A stretch of 64,000 nucleotides of DNA, taken from assembly GCA_002437105.1 (NCBI GenBank), contig DJOB01000006.1, positions 62,001-126,000 of the forward strand. Direction: 5' to 3'. A program made the position numbers and the translations under genes. The first letter of the stretch is position 1, and each line of letters begins with the position of its first letter. Below the pieces are notes generated by a model. The model did not search any database. It was not told the origin of the DNA and worked only from the letters and a program-made list of their open reading frames with translations. Origin of the DNA: Caryophanales bacterium UBA6449 (lineage in GTDB: Bacteria > Bacillota_I > Bacilli_A > RFN20 > CAG-288). Below, in pieces: positions 18,208 to 25,998 of this stretch.

Positions 18208-19344
18208 CTATAAATTAGCGACTCCGAGCAGAAGTTCTCTCTCTTCAGGTTTCGCACCGGCATGATTCCATTTCAATCCATTGTAGTTATAGCCATCGTA
18301 CAGGGCTTTATCGCTAGTCGCAACCATGACGAAGTCACCGATGAAATCATCCACATACTTGTGAGGTACGCCGAATCCGAACACATGCTCAGCGTAGATC
18401 TGTTCCTTCGTGTATAGATCGAACCACTTGGAGAGATGATTCTCAAAAGCGATCTTAAAGTTCTGCTCCTGACCAGGTTTGACAGAGACCGTCGCGAAGC
18501 GCGGTTCAATGGAGAAACGCGGCTCAACCAGAGTATCGGTCAGATCCTTAAAATCCCTGATATCGATCCAGGTGACAGGAACATGCCCATGGTCCGCAAT
18601 GAATAGGAAGATCACATCAGAGTTGCGACGGCATATCTCGCTGGTCTCCTGATCGATCAGATAGGCAGCTTTGCGAACCTCTTCGCTGTGGATCCCTAAA
18701 CTGTGAAGACTGTGATCTGGTTCGGGCCAATAGGCGTATACGAAGCCACACCCGGGATCTCTAAGCTGCTTCTCGACATTCTCATAGAAGACCCCGGCCG
18801 ACATATTCCCCTGTTCATCCTTACAGTCAAAAGCCATTACGCTCCTCGCGAATCCTTTTCCCTTGACTTCATCGATCAGAGAAAAAATAGATCGGTAAGG
18901 AAGGATATCGATCGGCTTAGGGCCATTGACGACCAGATCTTGAAATCCCTGGATACCACCGGTGAACATCACGATATAGCGACGATTGGGATCCTCGGTC
19001 TGCACGTCCTTGAAATGCTGGCACCAGCCGAGCCAGCCGGTCTCGATAGGATATCTGCCAGACAGGATAGCGGTAGTAGCCGCCACCGTGGTAGGAGGGT
19101 AGACTGCCGAGACATCAAACCTGGCGTGGTCGTAGATGAATGGGGCCTGCGTCCTCAGTCCACGCTGGATGCTCTTGCCGAATCCATCGTAGAGAAAGAG
19201 GCAGATCTTACGATCCTTGTTCCGGCTCAACAGCTCATCCAGCGGTTTGAACGTGTTGTGCAGTGGAGGGACACCAAAATACGCGAGGATCGAATTGGAG
19301 ACATTAACTTGATTGTTGCCATCGACAAGTCTAGGGATGCTCAT
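18208..19344 (-). CDS. Alkaline phosphatase-superfamily phosphodiesterase
   Basis: 378 residues resembling nucleotide pyrophosphatase/phosphodiesterase proteins of the alkaline phosphatase superfamily. Early metal-site segment CLFLYDGFGKS; nucleophile region VYPPTTVAATTAILSGRYP, with the threonine after the proline typical of the family; and late metal ligands in FIADHGHVP. No signal peptide is seen, so it is probably cytoplasmic, which is unusual for secreted members. The ATG starts one base after the stop of the DUF368-like gene (TAGTATG), with AGGAGG inside that gene's end. Coupling to a probable undecaprenyl-phosphate transporter hints at a lipid or sugar phosphate substrate; this is inference. 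Confidence 0.85.
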   Translation of the reverse strand: MSIPRLVDGNNQVNVSNSILAYFGVPPLHNTFKPLDELLSRNKDRKICLFLYDGFGKSIQRGLRTQAPFIYDHARFDVSAVYPPTTVAATTAILSGRYPIETGWLGWCQHFKDVQTEDPNRRYIVMFTGGIQGFQDLVVNGPKPIDILPYRSIFSLIDEVKGKGFARSVMAFDCKDEQGNMSAGVFYENVEKQLRDPGCGFVYAYWPEPDHSLHSLGIHSEEVRKAAYLIDQETSEICRRNSDVIFLFIADHGHVPVTWIDIRDFKDLTDTLVEPRFSIEPRFATVSVKPGQEQNFKIAFENHLSKWFDLYTKEQIYAEHVFGFGVPHKYVDDFIGDFVMVATSDKALYDGYNYNGLKWNHAGAKPEERELLLGVANL

Positions 19345-19345
19345 A

Positions 19346-20620
19346 CTACCTCCTGTTTGAATCACCGAGGATATTCTTGAGATCATCCAGCTCATCATCG
19401 TGGCTGGATTCAGGTTTACCCTCACCAGCTTTTTCGCTGGTAGAGGATTTTAACACGTCAGGCGATCCCTCAAGAGCGTCTTTCAAGGATGAAGAATCAC
19501 GATCGTCCTCTTCCTTCATCGTATCCAGCGTCGCCGAATCACCATGCTGCGAAGTGTCCGCTGCACCACCTTGATCTTGATAGTGATAGCTAGCACTATC
19601 CCGATCATCGTACACGGGAGAATAGATCTCTCCGCTGATCTGTTCCCTTCTACCCTTCGTCCGGTCCACCGCTCCAGGAATGACGCCTGAGCGAGCCAGA
19701 TCGACCACGAAAGGCACGAGGCTGAGCGATAACCCCACCAGAGCTAGACCGAGTATCACCCAGATGAGAATCGCTCGCTGATCCGCCTCCAACGCTTTAA
19801 AAGAATCGATGGCACTCCCCAGCTCCGAAGCCGCATAAAACACCGTCAGACCCAAAGTCAGCACCGATCCGAAGATGCTCAGATAGGTATCGAGCCTAGC
19901 GACTCTCTTTCTCGCCATCCTCCTCAGATTGAAGAACATCACCGTAAAGAGAGTAAAGACGAGAGACACAAAGACGAGAGTCAGCGCATTCCAACTCCGT
20001 CCCTCAGAGGATTTGAGAAGCAGATTAGCATTCTGGATCAATCCGGTGAATGCCCCAGTGATAAGAAGGATCAACCCTCCAGATAGGGAGGGAATAACAG
20101 CCGATAGAGCCAAGACCAAGCCACAGACAACTAACCCCACCCAACTCAAAGCGTCGGCATTAGCATAGTTACCGATCAGAAGCTTATCCCGGAGTCCAAA
20201 ACAGACGAGAGCAAAAACCGCTAAGCCGAGAGCGGCAGAAGCGGCCACTCCATACAAATTGACCCCCTTTCCATTCTTTCTCTTCGTGCCTCTAAATATC
20301 TGAAAGATAGGATCGATCAAGCTGCCGGCCGCCATCACGATAACCATCAGAACGAAGCCGAACATCGACCGGCTCCGCAGTTCAACCACAGGGTAGACAA
20401 ACGCTAGAAGACTCAGCGGGAACAGGATGAATATCCCGAGTACCAATACGCTCAACTCGATCCATCCCTTCGCTCGAGAGAGTCCCTTCTCCATCTCATC
20501 GTCGCCGCCGAAGGCCCGATTGAAAGAACCCAGCGGCAGGCCAGGCAGAGTGGAAAAGAGACCGAAGCAGATCGAACCTAGAAACGCCGGAAGAAAACTC
20601 CTCTTACCCTCTGCTCTCAT
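19346..20620 (-). CDS. DUF368-like polytopic membrane protein
   Basis: 424 residues. About eight to ten hydrophobic helices in residues 5-310, then a roughly 110-residue Ser/Asp/Glu-rich cytoplasmic-looking tail. The segment AVIPSLSGGLILLITGAFTG resembles the P-G-x-S-G-G-T-x-x-x-x-x-G repeat of DUF368 proteins, and the N-terminus (GLFSTLPGLPLGSF) may be the first, worn copy. DUF368 members (PopT) and DedA members are known to recycle undecaprenyl phosphate across the membrane in Gram-positive bacteria. The assignment is moderate because the first repeat is poorly conserved. GGGGAG lies ahead of the ATG. It is followed directly by the phosphodiesterase-like gene. Confidence 0.68.
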   Translation of the reverse strand: MRAEGKRSFLPAFLGSICFGLFSTLPGLPLGSFNRAFGGDDEMEKGLSRAKGWIELSVLVLGIFILFPLSLLAFVYPVVELRSRSMFGFVLMVIVMAAGSLIDPIFQIFRGTKRKNGKGVNLYGVAASAALGLAVFALVCFGLRDKLLIGNYANADALSWVGLVVCGLVLALSAVIPSLSGGLILLITGAFTGLIQNANLLLKSSEGRSWNALTLVFVSLVFTLFTVMFFNLRRMARKRVARLDTYLSIFGSVLTLGLTVFYAASELGSAIDSFKALEADQRAILIWVILGLALVGLSLSLVPFVVDLARSGVIPGAVDRTKGRREQISGEIYSPVYDDRDSASYHYQDQGGAADTSQHGDSATLDTMKEEDDRDSSSLKDALEGSPDVLKSSTSEKAGEGKPESSHDDELDDLKNILGDSNRR

Positions 20621-20694
20621 ACCCAGCTCCCCCTTTTAGATAGAGTATAGTGCAACCGTTCTAAAAACAATTTTAGCGGAGAGAATAAAACAGA

Positions 20695-20733
20695 AATAAA
20701 AATCGACCACAGGGACGAACGATGTGGTCGATT
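20695..20733 (-). terminator. Rho-independent terminator of the nuclease gene
   Basis: Minus strand: AATCGACCACA, an 11-base loop, TGTGGTCGATT and then TTTATTT. The 11-pair stem is about 45 bases past the stop of the gene at 20780-22267. Confidence 0.85.
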
Positions 20734-20779
20734 AAGAACAATTCTTAATATATTATTAGAATTGCTATATTGATTTATC

Positions 20780-22267
20780 TTATTTATTCCAAATTTTATT
20801 GACTAGTTCAGGATGATCGATGAAAGGATTTCGATTGCCTTGATACTCGAATATCCTCTCATTTCTCTGCCTCTCGAAAGCATCGACGGGATCCTCGGTG
20901 TTCCACTTCAGTAGAACGAACAGGAGACCCATAGAGTTAACCGGGCTATCGTCAGGGGTATCGGTCACATTGAGATTATCGTACATCGTGGCCATATAGA
21001 AGACGATGCGCGCGGTATCACCGCGCCAGTCACCCTGGTATTCATGGATTCCCGAGAGGTTGTCGGAAGTGTCGACATTGGGGAAGAAATATCCTTCCTT
21101 GTCCGCCGTCTCGGCTGAATCCTGATCAGCGAAGTAACGATTGCTGTGGTAGTTGTTGGAAGATCCGCAGGCGACGCGGAGGTTGTGCAGATCGGACTGC
21201 GCTCCCTTCTCCCGGTCATCGTGACCATCCTCACCATCAGGCAGCCCCAGATGGGAAGCAGCCCACACGTGCTCGCGCTGCCAGGATCCTCCATTGGTCC
21301 AGGTCGCTGCGATATAGTCACCATCCCACATGCCGTAATCGTATCCAGGCCTATCCAAGCTCTCATCGGTGTAGAGAAGCATGTGCTTAGCATCGCCGTA
21401 GGATAGAACCTTATGATCGCTGATCTTCTGGCGCAGAGACAGCTCCAACGCCTCACCGGTCTGCGTCAGATCCACATCGGCGTAGTAGATATCCTCCGTG
21501 GTCAACTCGTAGTTGGTAGAGGGGATATCGCCCTGTCCAGGGACAACAGGATCCCTAGTGGCCCCAGAATCATCGGTGATGGAATCGGAAAGCCCCGCCT
21601 CGTTGTGAAGGGAGATGGAGAGCTCGTAGAAATAGATTGCCCGGCCATCGGTCTTGGCTTGGAAGGAGAAAGTGAAAGAGGTGGCAGGGGCATTTAAACC
21701 GCTCTCGAAGATCGTGTGGTTTCCCTGCGTGTGATCGAAGTCCTGGGTGAAGCTGTGCTCGCCCGCGACCGTCTTTAAAGTCGCTGCTCCACCGCTCGCA
21801 TTCTCGACCGTGGCCGACCAGCCCGTCACCACCGTGCCCTCGGGAAGAGAAGCGGTGAGGGTGAACGGAATCGTCTGGGGCTTATTCTTCGAGCCGAGCT
21901 GAATCCCGGAGTTATGCTGAGCGAGATAGTTGGCAGCCGAGTAGGAGAACGTCAGTCCATTCACGGTCAACTCGCCAGCGGAGAGCTGACTCCCACTCAT
22001 CGATTTCTTGAAGTCATCGGCGATGAAGGTGTGAGCGAACCTCCTCTCGGTAGCCGAGGTCGCCGCGGTACTTGAAGATGCAGAGCTCGTGTTGGAATCA
22101 GACGCGGATGACTCCGAATCGCGAGTGGATTCCACGCTGGATGAAGACTGGGATGAAGCGTAGCTGGAATCGGGTGAAGAGCCGAAGATATCGTCGATTA
22201 TGTCGCATGACCCCAAGGAGAGGGTCAAGACTGAAAACAGAGCTAATAGAGATTGTGTCTTTCTCAT
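20780..22267 (-). CDS. Exported lipoprotein with endonuclease I domain
   Basis: 495 residues. The signal peptide ends in a lipobox (LSLGSC), followed by a Ser-rich linker of about 60 residues. A beta-rich middle domain of about 170 residues comes next (residues 75-240). The C-terminal 230 residues match the EndA/NucM endonuclease I family: WQREHVWAASHLG contains the catalytic histidine, followed by SDLHNLRVACGSSNNYHSNRYF and NPFIDHPELV. It should cut extracellular DNA for nutrient use. The start MRKTQ was preferred over the 27-codon-longer frame because AGAGGA lies ahead and it opens the signal peptide. The leaderless-looking region upstream is shared with yaaA. Confidence 0.92.
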   Translation of the reverse strand: MRKTQSLLALFSVLTLSLGSCDIIDDIFGSSPDSSYASSQSSSSVESTRDSESSASDSNTSSASSSTAATSATERRFAHTFIADDFKKSMSGSQLSAGELTVNGLTFSYSAANYLAQHNSGIQLGSKNKPQTIPFTLTASLPEGTVVTGWSATVENASGGAATLKTVAGEHSFTQDFDHTQGNHTIFESGLNAPATSFTFSFQAKTDGRAIYFYELSISLHNEAGLSDSITDDSGATRDPVVPGQGDIPSTNYELTTEDIYYADVDLTQTGEALELSLRQKISDHKVLSYGDAKHMLLYTDESLDRPGYDYGMWDGDYIAATWTNGGSWQREHVWAASHLGLPDGEDGHDDREKGAQSDLHNLRVACGSSNNYHSNRYFADQDSAETADKEGYFFPNVDTSDNLSGIHEYQGDWRGDTARIVFYMATMYDNLNVTDTPDDSPVNSMGLLFVLLKWNTEDPVDAFERQRNERIFEYQGNRNPFIDHPELVNKIWNK

Positions 22268-22349
22268 TTTTCTATCCTCTAAACACCGATAGTGATAGCA
22301 CAAATCAGACGCTTTTAAGAGCGCAAATAAGTGCGGGATTTCAGACACT

Positions 22350-22402
22350 TATAATATGTATTATTTATAAATATTATTTATAATAATAACCGCGCACGCG
22401 CG
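22350..22402 (+). promoter_or_regulatory. AT-rich segment with probable promoter of yaaA-recF-gyrBA
   Basis: TATAAT at 22350-22355, followed by about 35 bases of nearly pure A and T, then a CG-rich palindromic CGCGCACGCGCG. The AT block may be part of the promoter region or an unwinding element. No TTATCCACA-type DnaA boxes were seen nearby. Divergent promoter region for the nuclease gene (minus) and yaaA (plus). Confidence 0.45.
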
Positions 22403-22419
22403 TAAGCGGAGGTTTTTTA

Positions 22420-22650
22420 ATGCCCGAAAAGAAAGTCTCTCTAGAGCCGGGAGAAGAGTTCATTCGCCTGGGTCAGCTCATCAAATTCGTCGGTCTCGTC
22501 GAAAGAGGTTCGGACGCTAAAGAGTACCTCGCCGACCACCCTATCCAGGTCAATGGTCACGCTGAGAATCGACGCGGAGCTAAGCTCAGACCCGGCGATT
22601 CCGTCGTCTTCGATAACCTGACCGTCAAGATATGCGGATCAGGAGACTAG
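22420..22650 (+). CDS. yaaA: S4-domain RNA-binding protein YaaA
   Basis: 76 residues, a small S4-like domain: FIRLGQLIKFVGLVERGSDAK...IQVNGHAENRRGAKLRPGD. In Bacilli this small protein sits between dnaN and recF and has been linked to 50S ribosome assembly. Here recF follows with a 19-base overlap, but dnaA and dnaN are not upstream. The ribosome site is GGAGG eight bases before the ATG. Confidence 0.92.
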   Translation: MPEKKVSLEPGEEFIRLGQLIKFVGLVERGSDAKEYLADHPIQVNGHAENRRGAKLRPGDSVVFDNLTVKICGSGD

Positions 22651-23735
22651 GGCTCAAGGATTACAGGAACTTCGAAGAGGCGGATATCGCATTCAAGCCT
22701 GGTCTCAACTTCATCTGCGGTCCGAACGGTGCGGGAAAGACGAATCTCCTGGAGGCGATAGCTTACCTGGGACAGGTTCACTCGTTCCGCAAGAGTCTCG
22801 ATCGCGACCTGATCAGGGTCGGGCAGAAGATGGCGATGATACATGGAGAGTTCGACTCGAACCTGGACAGCTACACCAAGATCGTCGATGTCACGATCTC
22901 ACCACAGTCGAAACTGGTCAAACTCGACGGAAAGAGGATGAAGACGATCTCCGCATTCTATGGGAGCATCGCTGTGACCTGCTTCGATCCCCGCCGGGTA
23001 TTCCTGTTCCGCTCTGAGCCAGGGGAACGCAGGAAGGCGATAGATGAGGCGCTGTCCAGCATATACCCCAAGTACCTGTATACCCTGTCGCGCTACCGCA
23101 TGCTGCTGAAGCTGAGGAATCAGGCCCTGCAGCAGCGGTGCGACGACGATGTGGTCGGCGCCTATACGCGCGAGCTGATATCGAACTCCTACCGCTTGGT
23201 GTGCAACAGGAAGGAACTCCTGACGAAGGCTGACGCGCTAGCTGGACCGACCTTCTCAGACCTGTTCGGCGGCGGAGCCAGGATCGCGATATCCTACCGC
23301 ACAGATATGCCCGATATCGACGACTACGAGACGTTCAGAGCTCAAGCCGAGGACAACTTCGAGAGGAAGCGCTCGATCGAGCGGACCAGGCGCATGACCG
23401 CACTCGGTCCGCACCTGGACGATGTGATCTGCACGATCGATGGAAAACCCATCAGCTCGTTCGGATCGCAGGGGCAGAACCGGCTAGCCTCGCTCTCGTT
23501 CATCCTAGCTCTGGCAAAGATAATAGGCGATAGCAAGAAGGACTACCCCATACTTGTAATGGACGATGTGCTATCCGATCTGGACGAGAAGAGACGAGGC
23601 AATCTGCTTTCCCTAGCAGAGAAGCTAGGGCAGACGATCATCTCGGGAAACGAGGCGGACCATTCCGGGAACAGGACGATCATATCCGTCGATAACGGCC
23701 GGGTAGTACCTGCCGAGGAGGTCAACAATGGCTGA
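22632..23735 (+). CDS. recF: DNA replication and repair protein RecF
   Basis: SMC-like ATPase of the RecFOR pathway, which loads RecA on gapped DNA. 367 residues. Walker A CGPNGAGKTN near residue 30, signature region SSFGSQGQNRLASLSF, and Walker B PILVMDDVLSDLD. It begins inside yaaA and ends 8 bases inside gyrB, so the three genes are translationally coupled. Confidence 0.95.
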   Translation: MRIRRLGLKDYRNFEEADIAFKPGLNFICGPNGAGKTNLLEAIAYLGQVHSFRKSLDRDLIRVGQKMAMIHGEFDSNLDSYTKIVDVTISPQSKLVKLDGKRMKTISAFYGSIAVTCFDPRRVFLFRSEPGERRKAIDEALSSIYPKYLYTLSRYRMLLKLRNQALQQRCDDDVVGAYTRELISNSYRLVCNRKELLTKADALAGPTFSDLFGGGARIAISYRTDMPDIDDYETFRAQAEDNFERKRSIERTRRMTALGPHLDDVICTIDGKPISSFGSQGQNRLASLSFILALAKIIGDSKKDYPILVMDDVLSDLDEKRRGNLLSLAEKLGQTIISGNEADHSGNRTIISVDNGRVVPAEEVNNG

Positions 23736-25968
23736 AGATCAGAAACAGAATCAGGAGAAGAAACCCGTCCAGGCGACAGGCGCATCCTCCGAGCATATCG
23801 AGATAATCAACGACACCACCGCTAAGGATACCGACATCTCGCTCAAGGAGAAGGAGAAGGTCAGCGAGAAGGTCAAGAAGCTCTCTTTCAAAGCGCCTGG
23901 AACTGCGGAGAAGAAGCCCGAGATAGTCCCCGAGGTGCTGCCCGAGGACAAGGCGGAAGACTTCTCGTCCGAGGATGTCGCCTTCAAGACCATGTCGGCG
24001 GAAGAGCTCCAGAAGGAGCTGAAGGCCAAGTCCGATTACACCGCTAAGGACATCAGGGTACTCGAGGGCCTCGAGCCCGTCCGGGAGCGCCCGGGCATGT
24101 ACATCGGATCCACCGGTCCCAAAGGACTCAACCTGCTCATCCGCGAGATCGTGGATAACGCGGTCGATGAGGCGCTCGCCGGCTACTGCCACCACATCAG
24201 AGTCACCTTGCTGCCGGGAACCAAGGACAATCCCATAAACCGAGCCAGGATCGAGGATGATGGCCGTGGAATTCCTGTCGACATAGCCAAGGGACAGACC
24301 AAGACCGCCGTCGAGATCACCTACACCGACCTCCACGCCGGTGGAAAGTTCGAGGGTGGAACCGGCTACAAGGTCTCGGGAGGACTTCACGGTGTCGGCG
24401 CCAAGGTCGTCAACGCCCTTTCAACCTCGCTGACCGTCACCGTCTACCGGGACGGCAAGATCCACCAGATCAGATTCGCCAACGGTGGCAAGGTAGTCTC
24501 TAAGGGACTGGAGATCATCGGCACCTGCCCCCTCGAGAAGACCGGCACCACCGTCGAGTTCACCCCCGATCCCACCATATTCAAGCAGACCACCGAATTC
24601 TCCTTCTCGGAGATCCGAGACAAGCTCAGACAGACCGCCTTCCTCAACGGCGGTCTCGAGCTCTCGCTGCGGGATGAGAGAGGCAATGAGAAGGTCAACG
24701 AGACCTTCATGTACAAGGGTGGCATCGTCGAGTATGTGAAGTATCTCAACCAGGGAAGGAGCGTGCTGTTCGACGCCGTCCCCTACTTCGAAGGAATGAG
24801 CGAGAGCGACAACGTCTTCGTCGAGTGTGCGCTGCAGCCCACCGCTACGCGCCCCTTCAACATGAGGTCGTTCTGCAACAACATCAACACCCCCGAAGGT
24901 GGAACCCACGAGGAGGGATTCAGGCTCGCGCTGGGTCGCGAGCTGAACAACTACTATCGCGCTAAGGGCTGGCTCAAGGACAGCGACGAAAATTTCACCT
25001 ACGAGGATCTGACCGAAGGTCTGACCGTCGTCCTGTCCGTCAAGCACCCCAATCCGGAGTACGATGGACAGACCAAGGGCAAGCTCGGCAACTACGAGGT
25101 GAGAAAGGATGTCTCCTCCATCGTCGGCGACAACCTCAAGGAGTGGCTGCTGGAACACCCCAAGGAAGGTCGAGCCTTCTTCGATCGATCGCTGTCCGCC
25201 TTCAAGGGCAGAAAGGCCGCTGAGCGCGCGCGGAAGCAGGCCCAGTTCAAGACCGGACTCAACTCCACCCTGTCTGACAAGCTGGCCGATTGCGTCAGCA
25301 AGGACCCCAAGGAGAGAGAGCTATTCATCGTCGAGGGAAATTCGGCTGGCGGTTCCGCCAAGTCCGGCCGCGACGCTAGAACGCAGGCCATCCTCCCGCT
25401 GAGGGGAAAGATCCTGAACGTCGAGAAGGCGATTGCAACTAGGATCGAGAAAAATGCCGAGATCATGAATATGATCCAGTGCATCGGCGCCGGAGCCGGT
25501 GAACAGTTCGATGTCTCCAAGATCAAGTACGACAAGGTCATCATCATGACCGATGCTGATGTCGATGGTTCACACATTCAGATCCTCCTTCTGACCTTCT
25601 TCTACCGCTTCATGAAACCCCTGATCGACACCGGTCACGTCTACATCGCTATGCCTCCCCTCTACAAGCTGTCCTACCAGGGACACGACTACTACTGCTT
25701 CAGAGAGGAGGAACTCCCCGACCTGAAGAAACATCTGCCCGAGAATGCCAAATACACCCTCAATCGTTACAAGGGACTAGGTGAGATGGACCCCAACGAG
25801 CTGGCTGAGACGACGATGATCAAAGGCCGTCGCTGGCTCAAGCAGGTAACCGTCGACGATGCGGAAGCCGCAGCTAACGCCATCACCGACCTGATGGGTG
25901 AAGCCGTACTGCCCCGCAAGGAGTTCATCGTCTCCAACGCCAGATTCACCAAGAACCTGGATATCTGA
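23728..25968 (+). CDS. gyrB: DNA gyrase subunit B
   Basis: ATPase subunit of gyrase. 746 residues. The GHKL ATPase domain begins near residue 100 (RVLEGLEPVRERPGMYIGSTG); TOPRIM motifs are VEGNSAGGSAKSGRD and the MTDADVDGSHI metal site; the C-terminus carries RYKGLGEMDPNELAETTM. The first roughly 100 residues are a Lys/Glu/Asp-rich, low-complexity extension absent from ordinary GyrB (about 640-650 residues). No long C-terminal insert as in proteobacteria. ParE is excluded mainly by position, between recF and gyrA, and by the partner's GyrA box. Confidence 0.95.
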   Translation: MAEDQKQNQEKKPVQATGASSEHIEIINDTTAKDTDISLKEKEKVSEKVKKLSFKAPGTAEKKPEIVPEVLPEDKAEDFSSEDVAFKTMSAEELQKELKAKSDYTAKDIRVLEGLEPVRERPGMYIGSTGPKGLNLLIREIVDNAVDEALAGYCHHIRVTLLPGTKDNPINRARIEDDGRGIPVDIAKGQTKTAVEITYTDLHAGGKFEGGTGYKVSGGLHGVGAKVVNALSTSLTVTVYRDGKIHQIRFANGGKVVSKGLEIIGTCPLEKTGTTVEFTPDPTIFKQTTEFSFSEIRDKLRQTAFLNGGLELSLRDERGNEKVNETFMYKGGIVEYVKYLNQGRSVLFDAVPYFEGMSESDNVFVECALQPTATRPFNMRSFCNNINTPEGGTHEEGFRLALGRELNNYYRAKGWLKDSDENFTYEDLTEGLTVVLSVKHPNPEYDGQTKGKLGNYEVRKDVSSIVGDNLKEWLLEHPKEGRAFFDRSLSAFKGRKAAERARKQAQFKTGLNSTLSDKLADCVSKDPKERELFIVEGNSAGGSAKSGRDARTQAILPLRGKILNVEKAIATRIEKNAEIMNMIQCIGAGAGEQFDVSKIKYDKVIIMTDADVDGSHIQILLLTFFYRFMKPLIDTGHVYIAMPPLYKLSYQGHDYYCFREEELPDLKKHLPENAKYTLNRYKGLGEMDPNELAETTMIKGRRWLKQVTVDDAEAAANAITDLMGEAVLPRKEFIVSNARFTKNLDI

Positions 25969-25998
25969 CGACCCCACCGAGGAGAAAGGACCATACTT

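Noticed and set aside
22350..22402. Functional replication origin
   Set aside because: No consensus DnaA boxes were seen by eye; kept only as a possible promoter or AT-rich region.
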